From Actinomycetales bacterium (GTDB lineage Bacteria > Actinomycetota > Actinomycetes > Actinomycetales > BWSM-131), in the NCBI GenBank assembly GCA_030149025.1, contig JASBSH010000263.1:1-11260 (forward strand): 11,260 bases of DNA, given 5' to 3'. Below, piece after piece: positions 5,199-11,260 of this stretch. How positions within the stretch are numbered: the stretch's first letter is position 1; every line of letters starts with the position of its first letter. The notes under the pieces were generated by a model that did not search any database, was not told where the DNA came from, and saw only the letters and a program-made list of their open reading frames with translations. Position numbers and translations under genes: made by a program.

Positions 5199-6934
5199 CC
5201 ACGAGAGCGGAACAGGCCGGGGCAGTAGAGCTCACCGGCGTCAGCGTCACCTTCCCACGGCGCGCCGCGCCCGTGCTCCGCGACGTCTCGCTGCGGCTCG
5301 CGCCAGGAGAGCAGGTCGTGGTCCTCGGGGCGTCCGGGTCCGGCAAGTCGACGGTGCTGCACACCATCACCGGCGTCATCCCGCACACCGTCCACGCCGA
5401 GGTGACCGGTCAGGTCACCGTGGCCGGGACGATGACGCAGGAGACCCCCGTCGTGGAACGTTCCCGGTACCTGGGGGTGGTCGCGCAGGACCCGTCCTCT
5501 GCGGTGTGCCTGCCCGACGTCGAGCAGGAACTGGCGCTGCCGCTGGAGAACCACGCGGTGGATCCGGCCACCATCGACGCCAAGATCACCGGGGTCCTTG
5601 AGGTCGTCGGCGCGGCGCACCTGCGCACCCGGGCGACGGCGGCGCTGTCGGGAGGCGAGTCCCAGCGGGTGGCGCTCGCGGCCGCGCTTGTCACCGAGCC
5701 GGAGGTGCTGCTGCTCGATGAGCCCACCTCCATGCTCGACCCCGACGGCGTCGCAGCGGTCCGGGGTGCGCTCACCCAGGCGGTGGCGCGGTACCGCCCC
5801 GCTGTGGTGCTCGTGGAACATCGGCTCGATGAATGGGCCGGCGCCGACGGTACGGCGGCGCTTCCGTCCCGGGCAGTCGTGCTCGACGAGAGCGGGGCCG
5901 TCCTCGCCGACGGCCCGACCGGCGTCGTCCTGCGCGACCACGCCCGACGGCTGCACGCTGCCGGGTGCTGGCTGCCGCTGGACGCCGAGCTGCGCGCCCT
6001 GACAGGCGCCGACGGCGGCCTGACCAACCCGGCGAACGTCGCATACCTGCAGTCCCTGACCGACACCGAGTGGGTGGCCGACGAGCCGCAGGGTGAGCCG
6101 CTCCTGGTTGCCCGCGGCTTGGCCGTCACCCGCGACCAGTCTCCCCGGCGGCGCCGGGGCGATCCGGAGCCCGCGCCGCTGCTCACCGGCGTCGACCTGA
6201 CCGTGCGGCCCGGCGAGATCGTCGCGATCCTCGGCGCGAACGGCGTCGGGAAGTCCACGCTCCTGCTCACCCTCGCCGGGCTGCTGCCGCCGTGGGCGGG
6301 CACTGTCGACGGACCCCGCCCCGGTCTGGTGTTCCAGAACGCCGAGCATCAGTTCGTCGCCACCACGGTCCGGGCCGAGATCGCCCACGGCCCGCTCCCA
6401 GGCCGCGCCGAGGAGGTCGTGACCCGTCAGCTTGAGCGTCATCGACTGGCCCACCTTGCCGATCAGAACCCGTTCCGGCTCTCCGGTGGGGAGAAGCGAC
6501 GGCTCAGCCTGGCCGCGATGCTTGCCCATGACCGGCCCGTGCTCCTCGCCGACGAGCCGACCCTCGGCCTGGACCGCCGTGACGCCGTCGCCACCGCCGA
6601 GACGCTCCGCAACGTCGCCGACAGCGGGGGAGCGGTGGTGCTGGTCAGCCACGACGTGCGCACCGTCGCGGCGCTCGCCGACCGGGTCGTGGTCCTTGGC
6701 GACGGCTATGTGCTCGCCGACGGCACGCCGGCGGAGGTCCTGCGTGACCACGCCGTTCTCGACCGCGCGAGGTTGCGGCTCCCGGCGCTGGTGTCCTGGC
6801 TGCTCACGCGTCAGCCGCAGAGCCTGCGCACGGTCCTGCGCCGTCTCGACGACGCCGTCCGCACGGCGTCGTCGGATCGAAATGTCCCTACGACTGCCGG
6901 CTCTGGGGCTCAGGAACAGGGGGTCCTCCGGTGA
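5195..6934 (+). CDS. ykoD: ECF transporter double-ATPase component YkoD
   Basis: This 579-residue protein fuses two ABC ATPase domains. Domain 1 has Walker A GASGSGKS (45-52), signature LSGGESQRVALA (about 150-161), Walker B VLLLDEPTSMLD (about 170) and a switch His in VEHRLDEW. Domain 2 has Walker A GANGVGKS (about 347-354), signature LSGGEKRRLSLA (about 429), Walker B VLLADEPTLGLD (about 449) and H-loop SHDVRT. All catalytic elements are present in both halves. A proline/arginine-rich linker (SPRRRRGDPEPAP) lies before the second domain, and the C-terminal tail of about 60 residues is variable. The protein would drive the YkoE/YkoC membrane pair from the cytoplasmic side. It starts inside the ykoE stop (ATGA) and ends in the ykoC start (GTGA), so the three are translationally coupled. 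An in-frame extension upstream is a ykoE shadow. Confidence 0.93.
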   Translation: MTTRAEQAGAVELTGVSVTFPRRAAPVLRDVSLRLAPGEQVVVLGASGSGKSTVLHTITGVIPHTVHAEVTGQVTVAGTMTQETPVVERSRYLGVVAQDPSSAVCLPDVEQELALPLENHAVDPATIDAKITGVLEVVGAAHLRTRATAALSGGESQRVALAAALVTEPEVLLLDEPTSMLDPDGVAAVRGALTQAVARYRPAVVLVEHRLDEWAGADGTAALPSRAVVLDESGAVLADGPTGVVLRDHARRLHAAGCWLPLDAELRALTGADGGLTNPANVAYLQSLTDTEWVADEPQGEPLLVARGLAVTRDQSPRRRRGDPEPAPLLTGVDLTVRPGEIVAILGANGVGKSTLLLTLAGLLPPWAGTVDGPRPGLVFQNAEHQFVATTVRAEIAHGPLPGRAEEVVTRQLERHRLAHLADQNPFRLSGGEKRRLSLAAMLAHDRPVLLADEPTLGLDRRDAVATAETLRNVADSGGAVVLVSHDVRTVAALADRVVVLGDGYVLADGTPAEVLRDHAVLDRARLRLPALVSWLLTRQPQSLRTVLRRLDDAVRTASSDRNVPTTAGSGAQEQGVLR

Positions 6935-7734
6935 GCACGCGGACCGGCGCACCCCCGACCGACTCGCCCCTGGCTCGGCGCAACCCGACCGTCAAGCTCG
7001 GGCTCCTGATTGCCGTCTCGCTCGCCGCCGTCCTGATCCTGGACCCGGTGACCCCCAGCGTGCTGTACGTCCTGGCCCTGGTCGCCGTCACCGCCACCGT
7101 GCGCGTCCCCGCCCGAGACCTGGTCCTGGCGCACGTGCCCTTCGTGCTCTTCGCCACCGGGGTACTCGTGGTCAACGCGCTCGCCCGCCCGGGGACGGTG
7201 CTCTGGCAGGCCGGCCCGCTGCGGGTCACGGTCGAAGGCCTCGAGATAGGTGGCGCGCTAGCGGCGCGCACCTTGCTCATCGGAGTCCTGGCCATCGGGT
7301 TCCTGCTGTCCACCGACGGCGTGGCCCTCATGACCAGCCTCCACCACAACGCCCGCCTCGGGCCGCGCATCACCTACGCCATCCTCGCGGGCTACCGCAT
7401 GCTGCAGGAGATGCCACGTGAGTGGGCCACCATCCGCTTCGCGCACGCCGTCCGCGCTGACCCCCGCGAGAGTGGGAGTGCACCGCGCGGCCCGCGTCAT
7501 CTCGCGGGCGTGATCTTTACCTTGCTGGTCGTGTCCGTCCGCAAGGGCGAACGCATGGCCCAGGCCCTCGAGTCCCGCGGCCTCGGCCTGGAGCCACGCA
7601 CCACTTGGCGGCCCGTGCACGTCACCCGCGCCGACTGGCTCATGGTCGTGGGCGTGGTCGCCGCCGTCGCCCTCGTGCTCCTCGTCAGCGGGATGCTCGG
7701 TCAGCTGGAGGGACCAGGTGCGCTCTTCCGCTGA
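6931..7734 (+). CDS. ykoC: ECF transporter transmembrane (T) component YkoC
   Basis: This 267-residue membrane protein of the EcfT/CbiQ family starts with GTG in a 4-nt overlap with ykoD. Hydrophobic helices include LGLLIAVSLAAVLIL, VLYVLALVAV, FVLFATGVLVVNAL, TLLIGVLAIGFLL and a C-terminal WLMVVGVVAAVALVLLVSG. The cytoplasmic coupling region has the expected elements: LGPRITYAILAGYRMLQEMP, then TIRFAHAVRA and, after a helix, RMAQALESRGLG. The last contains the conserved x-R-G coupling motif, while the first motif reads AVR rather than the usual A-R-G/S, a mild deviation. This subunit couples YkoD to YkoE. The gene ends the operon. Confidence 0.9.
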   Translation: MSTRTGAPPTDSPLARRNPTVKLGLLIAVSLAAVLILDPVTPSVLYVLALVAVTATVRVPARDLVLAHVPFVLFATGVLVVNALARPGTVLWQAGPLRVTVEGLEIGGALAARTLLIGVLAIGFLLSTDGVALMTSLHHNARLGPRITYAILAGYRMLQEMPREWATIRFAHAVRADPRESGSAPRGPRHLAGVIFTLLVVSVRKGERMAQALESRGLGLEPRTTWRPVHVTRADWLMVVGVVAAVALVLLVSGMLGQLEGPGALFR

Positions 7735-7849
7735 CATCCCGTTCGTCGCCATGGCCAACCCGCCGACCAACCAACGGGCCACCCTGCCGGCGGCAACTAC
7801 GTCAAACCGGTCACACGAACGCGCCCGACGCCGTACCGTCGCATCGTCA

Positions 7850-7866
7850 CGCCCGACGGCCGGGCG
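7850..7866 (+). terminator. Possible hairpin after ykoC / in the leader of the next gene
   Basis: CGCCCG (7850-7855) and CGGGCG (7861-7866) form a perfect 6-bp stem with a 5-nt loop. It is 115 bases after ykoC and 26 bases before the next start, so it could end the ykoFEDC transcript or shape the leader of the RsiG-like gene. No T-tract. Confidence 0.3.
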
Positions 7867-7892
7867 GATGGCGTCGTATCGAAGGAGACGTG

Positions 7893-8462
7893 ATGGGGTA
7901 CGTCGAAGGCGGGCACCGACGAATCGATCGGTTGCTGCAGCCTGACGCATTGGCCCACCTGGCGGAGCTCGGCAACGTCGAGCTGCTGATCCTTCGCGAT
8001 GAGGCACTGGCCGAGGAGACCGAGCAGTCCTACGTCCGCAAGCTGGTGCAGGGACGGCTCGACCTGCTGCGCCGCGAGCGGGACCGTCGCGCCGGACGCG
8101 TCCACGACACCCTCGATCCCGCTCCCGCGCATGACGACGCCCAGCTTGCCCGGTCCCTCGGGCAGGTGCTCGCGCACGCGGTCGCCCACGACCACCCTGC
8201 CGCCGTCCCGGACGCACAAGTGGAGGTACGCGAGTGGCGCCGGGGGCCCGAACGCGCCGCGACCGACGTCCGGGTCAGCGACTTCCACCATCTGGACGAC
8301 GTCACGCTCGATGCCACGGTCAGTCGCCTTTCCGTGTTCGAACGCGAGATCTCGCAGTGCCGGCACCAGGTGCAGTACGCCCTCGACGTGATCGCCGCGG
8401 AGGTGACCAGCCGCGTCGAGGCCGGGGTGCTGTCCGCGGACGACCTGCCGTCGGGGATCTGA
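7893..8462 (+). CDS. RsiG-like c-di-GMP-binding anti-sigma factor ('aerial mycelium formation' family)
   Basis: This is a 189-residue, highly charged, helical protein. It contains two perfect copies of the signature E(X)3S(X)2R(X)3Q(X)3D: E42-S46-R49-Q53-D57 and E150-S154-R157-Q161-D165. In Streptomyces RsiG this motif, on two antiparallel helices, binds a c-di-GMP dimer, and the loaded protein sequesters the sigma factor WhiG. Both motifs being complete suggests a ligand-binding two-helix protein of the Streptomyces type. The helix before motif 1 (LAHLAELGNVELLILRDEAL) and the tail LPSGI also suit the family. The start is ATG 7893, with GAAGGAG ending 5 nt upstream; a GTG at 7890 is in frame. 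No sigma-factor gene is in the window, so the partner (a WhiG/FliA-type sigma) would be encoded elsewhere. It is 158 bases from ykoC and probably transcribed separately. Confidence 0.85.
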   Translation: MGYVEGGHRRIDRLLQPDALAHLAELGNVELLILRDEALAEETEQSYVRKLVQGRLDLLRRERDRRAGRVHDTLDPAPAHDDAQLARSLGQVLAHAVAHDHPAAVPDAQVEVREWRRGPERAATDVRVSDFHHLDDVTLDATVSRLSVFEREISQCRHQVQYALDVIAAEVTSRVEAGVLSADDLPSGI

Positions 8463-8744
8463 CCGCCATCGTCCTGATCTGTTTGTGATCTTGCAGTTCT
8501 GCAGATTGATCAGTGCCCCGGTCAGGTCTCGCCGCCGATGTCCACCTCGAGTGTGCCTCGAAGACAAGGTCCGAGCTGTGCTGACGGTGCCGGACAAGCT
8601 CGGTCCAGGCCGCGCCGGCGCCGTGCACTGGGCGAGCGCGGCTTCCAGTGCCTGCATGGCCTCGCGCATCTCCGAGCGGCGGCGCCGTAGCTCCTCGAGC
8701 CTTTGGTCCTCGAGCACCGGGTCGGGCAGTTGTGCCTCTGTCAT
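8463..8744 (-). pseudogene. Degraded paralogue of the small protein at the left edge
   Basis: The ATG at 8744 opens MTEAQLPDPVLEDQRLEELR and an Arg/Glu-rich helix up to about residue 40 that matches the gene at 1-104. After ALAQCTAP the same frame becomes Arg/Ser/Thr-rich and runs without a stop far into the RsiG gene on the other strand, which is not believable. Meanwhile another minus frame offers protein-like sequence (AAWTELVRHR, then SSDLVFEAH), and a third gives TLEVDIGGET. I infer at least one frameshift and decay of the C-terminal part; the left end given is approximate. The ribosome site is weak (AGGA) compared with the left-edge copy. Function unknown. Confidence 0.5.
8474..8513. 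terminator. Bidirectional terminator-like hairpin between convergent genes
   Basis: CTGATC (8474-8479) pairs with GATCAG (8508-8513), and inside them ATCT-GCA (8488-8495, with one bulged T) pairs with TGC-AGAT (8500-8506). The stretch is unusually AT-rich for this window and lies 12 bases after the RsiG-like stop, where the minus-strand pseudogene converges. It is probably the terminator of the RsiG-like gene. Confidence 0.45.
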
Positions 8745-8780
8745 GGCGCGTCCTGCGCTCGCTGGCCACAACGGTAGCGA
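8641..8780. repeat. Direct repeat copy B (5' end and promoter of the degraded paralogue)
   Basis: This is the partner of positions 1-140, ungapped and about 81% identical by hand count. The match includes upstream bases up to the box CAACGGTAGCG, so a whole gene start with its control region was duplicated, rather than only coding sequence being conserved. Confidence 0.75.
8769..8779 (-). promoter_or_regulatory. Conserved upstream box of the paralogous small gene, copy B
   Basis: The minus strand carries the same 11-mer CGCTACCGTTG as positions 129-139, again 25 bases from the start codon. It lies in the 56-base space between the divergent starts at 8744 (minus) and 8801 (plus), so it might also affect the flavoenzyme gene. 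Confidence 0.4.
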
Positions 8781-8800
8781 CCGGTGGGATGCTGGGCGCC

Positions 8801-9850
8801 ATGTCGCGTGACGTCGCAAGGGCCCTGGACGTCGACCTGACCGTGCCGATCTTCGCGGCGCCGATGGCCGGTGGGCCGTCCACGCCTGCCCTCGTGCGCG
8901 CCGTCACCGAGGCGGGCGGTCTCGGGTTCCTGGCCGCCGGGTACAAGTCGGTCGACGCTACGCGCGCCGAGATCTATCAGCTGCGCCGCGGCGGCCGGTC
9001 GGCCGGTGCGTTCGGCGTGAACCTGTTCGTGCCGCAGCCGCGCAACACGATGACACCCCAGCTGGCCCGGTACATCGACGAGATGCGCGAAGAGGCCGAG
9101 CGGTACGGCGTCGAGCTGCCGGAGCCGGACTTCCACGACGACGACGCCTGGGACGGCAAGGTGGAGGCGCTGCTCGCCGATCCCGTCCCGGTTGTGTCGT
9201 TCACGTTCGGCCTGCCGGAACGTTCCGTCGTCGACGCCCTGCACCGGGTCGGCACCCGGCTCGTCGCGACGGTGACCACGCCGGACGAGGCGTGCGCCGC
9301 TGCCGCAGTGAAGGCCGACGCGTTGTGCGTCCAGGGTCCGGAGGCTGGCGGCCATCGTGGCACCCATGACCCGTACGCCGAGCCGGACAAGCGGTCACTG
9401 CTCGAGCTGGTGCCTGAGGTCAAGGCCGTGACCGATCTTCCGCTGATCGCGGCCGGCGGCATCTCGACCGCAGACGCAGCCGCGGCGGTGCTGGCGGCCG
9501 GGGCGGACGCCGTCCAGCTCGGCACCGCCTACCTTCGCTCGCCTGAATCCGGTGCGAACGCCGTCCACAAAGGCGCGCTCGCTGATCCTGCGTTCACCGG
9601 GACCGCCGTCACCCGCGCCTTCTCGGGCCGGTGGGCACGCGGCTTGCGAAACCGGTTCATCGACCAGCACAGCGGGACCGCACCTGCGGCTTACCCGCAA
9701 GTGAACCAGCTCGTCGCACCGATCAGGAGGGCAGCGGCTGCTCAGGGCGATCCTCACGCCATGGCCTTGTGGGCCGGCGCCGGGTACCGCCATGCGCTTG
9801 ACGACTCAGCGGCCGCGCTGACCGACCGGTTCGCCTGGGGCGCTGGGTGA
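8801..9850 (+). CDS. Nitronate monooxygenase-like FMN enzyme (2-nitropropane dioxygenase family)
   Basis: This 349-residue protein has the TIM-barrel flavin signature of the family. FAAPMAGGPSTPALVRAVTEAG lies at about residues 18-39, followed by LGFLAAGY and FGVNLF. The flavin and active-site loop is QGPEAGGHRG (178-187), with His185 as the probable catalytic base. PLIAAGGIST (about 214-223) and DAVQLGTAYL are the phosphate-binding strands. These enzymes oxidise alkyl nitronates such as propionate-3-nitronate using FMN and oxygen, but many family members have unknown substrates. The ATG at 8801 is preferred by alignment with the family N-terminus; an ATG at 8789 would add four residues, and the ribosome site is weak for both. 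The length is normal. It is divergent from the degraded small gene and convergent with the permease. Confidence 0.88.
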   Translation: MSRDVARALDVDLTVPIFAAPMAGGPSTPALVRAVTEAGGLGFLAAGYKSVDATRAEIYQLRRGGRSAGAFGVNLFVPQPRNTMTPQLARYIDEMREEAERYGVELPEPDFHDDDAWDGKVEALLADPVPVVSFTFGLPERSVVDALHRVGTRLVATVTTPDEACAAAAVKADALCVQGPEAGGHRGTHDPYAEPDKRSLLELVPEVKAVTDLPLIAAGGISTADAAAAVLAAGADAVQLGTAYLRSPESGANAVHKGALADPAFTGTAVTRAFSGRWARGLRNRFIDQHSGTAPAAYPQVNQLVAPIRRAAAAQGDPHAMALWAGAGYRHALDDSAAALTDRFAWGAG

Positions 9851-9868
9851 TCACACAGGGGAGGGTCC

Positions 9869-9894
9869 GTGGTCCCCGCGCCCCCCCCGACCAC
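9869..9894. terminator. Possible terminator hairpin with C-rich loop between convergent genes
   Basis: GTGGTC (9869-9874) and GACCAC (9889-9894) form a perfect 6-bp stem around a 14-base loop made almost only of C and G, including a run of eight C (9881-9888). It lies 19 bases after the flavoenzyme stop. There is no T-tract. The homopolymer is also a likely length-variable site. Confidence 0.35.
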
Positions 9895-9984
9895 CCGTTC
9901 TGTGCGACGTTCGGTGTTCGACACGCCGGCGTGTCGCTCCTGGGACGTCGCACTCGTCCACCGACGGGAGGGAGAGAAGCCTCC

Positions 9985-10047
9985 GGCTGGAACTGCATGA
10001 TCACGCCGGGGTGCGGGGCTGGACGTGCATGATCACGCCGGGGTGCG
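9985..10047. repeat. Two-unit tandem repeat over the 3' end of the permease gene
   Basis: Positions 9985-10015 and 10017-10047 are 31-base units with two mismatches, at a period of 32. The last 22 bases of each unit are identical, and each contains the palindrome TGATCA and then CGCCGGGGTGCG. The right unit contains the permease stop codon (10033-10035) and its last codons; the left unit repeats them outside the gene. Confidence 0.85.
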
Positions 10048-11260
10048 CCGCAGGCGGACCGCGCGGTAGGTGATCCCGACGGCGAACACCGCCAGACCGG
10101 CGAGCACCGCCTCAATCGGCAGCGTCACGACGAGCACCGCACAGCCGACCGCCCCGAGGACCGACAGCGCCTTCGGGTACCGGCGGTGACCGGCGTCCTG
10201 GGTGAACGCCGACAGGTTCGCGATGAGGTAGTACGTCAGCACGCCGAACGACGAGAACCCAATGGCCCCACGCAGATCCACCGTCAGCACGAGCAGCACG
10301 ACCACCGCGGCCAGGGCGATCTCGGCATGGTGCGGCACCCGGAACCGCGGATGTACCGCCGCCAGCCAACCAGGCAGATCGCCGTTGCGTCCCATGGCAA
10401 GTGCGGTGCGGCCGACGCCCGCGATCAGCGCCAGCAACGCGCCGAGGGAAGCTAAAGCCGCACCGACGCGCACGACCGGCGTGACGGCGTCCCAGGTTCC
10501 GGACTGGACGGCGACAGCGAGCGGGTCGGCGGCGGCGGCGATCCGGTCAGGACCGAGCGTCAGGAGCAGCGTGACGGCGACCGTCGCGTAGACGACCACG
10601 GCGATGGCCAGGGCGATCGTGATCGCCCGGGGGATCGTGCGGGCGGGGTCGCGGACCTCCTCACCCATGGTCGCGAGGCGCGCGTACCCGGCGAAAGCGA
10701 AGAAGAGCAGCCCGGCCGACTGCAGGATCCCCAACGGCGATGCCTGGACGTCGACACGCAGGCTGGCGAGGTCGGGTGCGGTTCCGCCGAGCGCGGCCAC
10801 GACGACGATGGTCAGGGAGATCAGCGAGACGGTGACGATGATCCGGGTCAGGCCGGCAGTGCGCGTGACTCCGCGGTAGTTGACGACGGCCAGCACGATG
10901 ACCGCTGCAGCCGCCGTGAACCGTTGGTACTCAAGGGGAGTGGTGTAGGCGGCGAAGGTGAGCGCCATGGCGGCGCAGCTCGCCGTCTTGCCGATGACGA
11001 AGCCCCAGCCGGCGATGAAGCCGGGCCACTGGCCGAGGCGCTCCCGGCCGTAGACGTACGTGCCGCCCGAGGTGGGGTACTGGGCGGCGAGCTGCGCCGA
11101 CGACGTCGCGTTGCAGTAGGCGACGAGGGCGGCGAGGGCGAGTCCGATGAGCAGGGCGCTGCCGGCGGCTTCGGCTGCAGGGGTGAACGCGGCGAAGACT
11201 CCGGCACCGACCATCGAGCCGAGGCCGATGACGACGGCGTCGGTGGTGCCGAGGGCGCGG
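10033..11260 (-). CDS. APC-superfamily amino-acid permease, N-terminus cut by window edge
   Basis: The frame is open to the right edge and gives about 409 residues. It begins in the first membrane helix, where VVIGLGSMVGAGVFAAFTP contains the G-S-M-V-G-A-G-V-F substrate-binding break typical of amino acid/polyamine/cation transporters. An ATG at 11214 lies inside that helix and is not the true start. Further family marks are YPTSGGTYVYGRERLG after helix 2, FFAFAGYARLATMGEEVRDPARTIPRAI (the conserved F-x-G-x-E and R-x-x-P-R-A-I region of helix 6) and about eleven to twelve hydrophobic segments in total. The protein should import or exchange amino acids or amines at the membrane; the substrate is not readable. 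It ends in RLRRTPA at the tandem repeat and converges with the flavoenzyme gene. Confidence 0.9.
   Translation of the reverse strand, partial: RALGTTDAVVIGLGSMVGAGVFAAFTPAAEAAGSALLIGLALAALVAYCNATSSAQLAAQYPTSGGTYVYGRERLGQWPGFIAGWGFVIGKTASCAAMALTFAAYTTPLEYQRFTAAAAVIVLAVVNYRGVTRTAGLTRIIVTVSLISLTIVVVAALGGTAPDLASLRVDVQASPLGILQSAGLLFFAFAGYARLATMGEEVRDPARTIPRAITIALAIAVVVYATVAVTLLLTLGPDRIAAAADPLAVAVQSGTWDAVTPVVRVGAALASLGALLALIAGVGRTALAMGRNGDLPGWLAAVHPRFRVPHHAEIALAAVVVLLVLTVDLRGAIGFSSFGVLTYYLIANLSAFTQDAGHRRYPKALSVLGAVGCAVLVVTLPIEAVLAGLAVFAVGITYRAVRLRRTPA

Noticed and set aside
5024..6952. Long minus-strand open frame opposite ykoD
   Set aside because: It is a shadow of the GC-rich ykoD codons: Arg/Gly/His-rich, with no family motifs, and opposite a gene with every ABC motif intact.
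7802..7830. WhiG-type promoter (TCAAA and GCCCGACG about 16 bases apart) before the RsiG-like gene
   Set aside because: It fits the TAAA/GCCGATAA consensus poorly, and such matches are common by chance in GC-rich sequence.
7797..8819. Minus-strand frame of 340 codons continuing the degraded small gene through the RsiG gene
   Set aside because: Only the 40 or so residues after 8744 resemble the paralogue. The rest is antisense to a well-supported gene.
1..11260. CRISPR array, tRNA, rRNA, transposase or integrase gene
   Set aside because: No regularly spaced repeats, no cloverleaf or rRNA sequence, and no transposase or integrase motifs were recognised on either strand.

Overview
The window is very GC-rich, and its real coding frames use G or C at most third codon positions. 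Its gene families (TPP-riboswitch ykoFEDC operon, RsiG/'aerial mycelium formation' protein, archaeal-type GAPDH) point to a high-GC actinobacterium, perhaps a Micrococcales/Cellulomonas-like organism. The genus is inference; no rRNA or tRNA is present to fix it.

Layout. At the left edge, positions 1-104 (minus strand) hold the first codons of a small unknown protein, which recurs as a degraded paralogue at about 8463-8744. Position 297-788 (+) is an HMA-YHS metal-binding fusion behind a promoter with two dyads. Position 971-2015 (+) is a type II (archaeal-type) glyceraldehyde-3-phosphate dehydrogenase interrupted by a frameshift near 1478, followed by a small helix-turn-helix-like protein (2036-2293). 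From 2294 to 2836 there is no intact gene. This stretch holds a short duplicated piece of the 3' end of the neighbouring kinase gene, a VapB-like antitoxin without a start codon, and the first codons of a PIN (VapC-like) toxin, so it reads as a decayed toxin-antitoxin locus at a recombination scar. A YggC/FrcK-like P-loop kinase lies on the minus strand (2837-3481).

The best-defined unit is 3727-7734: a promoter, a TPP riboswitch and four tightly coupled genes, ykoF-ykoE-ykoD-ykoC. They encode a thiamine/HMP-binding protein and the S, ATPase and T subunits of an ECF-type transporter. Stop-start overlaps (ATGA, GTGA) or a 2-nt gap join the four genes, so one TPP-sensing leader probably controls import of thiamine or its pyrimidine precursor.

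Downstream is an RsiG homologue (7893-8462) carrying two perfect copies of the c-di-GMP-binding signature E(X)3S(X)2R(X)3Q(X)3D. This suggests a c-di-GMP-gated anti-sigma factor, although no sigma-factor gene is nearby. It converges with the broken paralogue of the left-edge gene. Then come a nitronate monooxygenase-like flavoenzyme (8801-9850, +) and, converging on it, an APC-family amino-acid permease (10033 to the right edge, minus), whose 3' end lies in a 32-bp-period tandem repeat.

The stretch from 1 to about 2.8 kb and around 8.5-8.8 kb shows several signs of decay: two broken genes, one degraded toxin-antitoxin pair and two pairs of diverged duplications. The thiamine operon and its flanking genes look intact. 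No CRISPR array, insertion sequence, tRNA or rRNA was seen.
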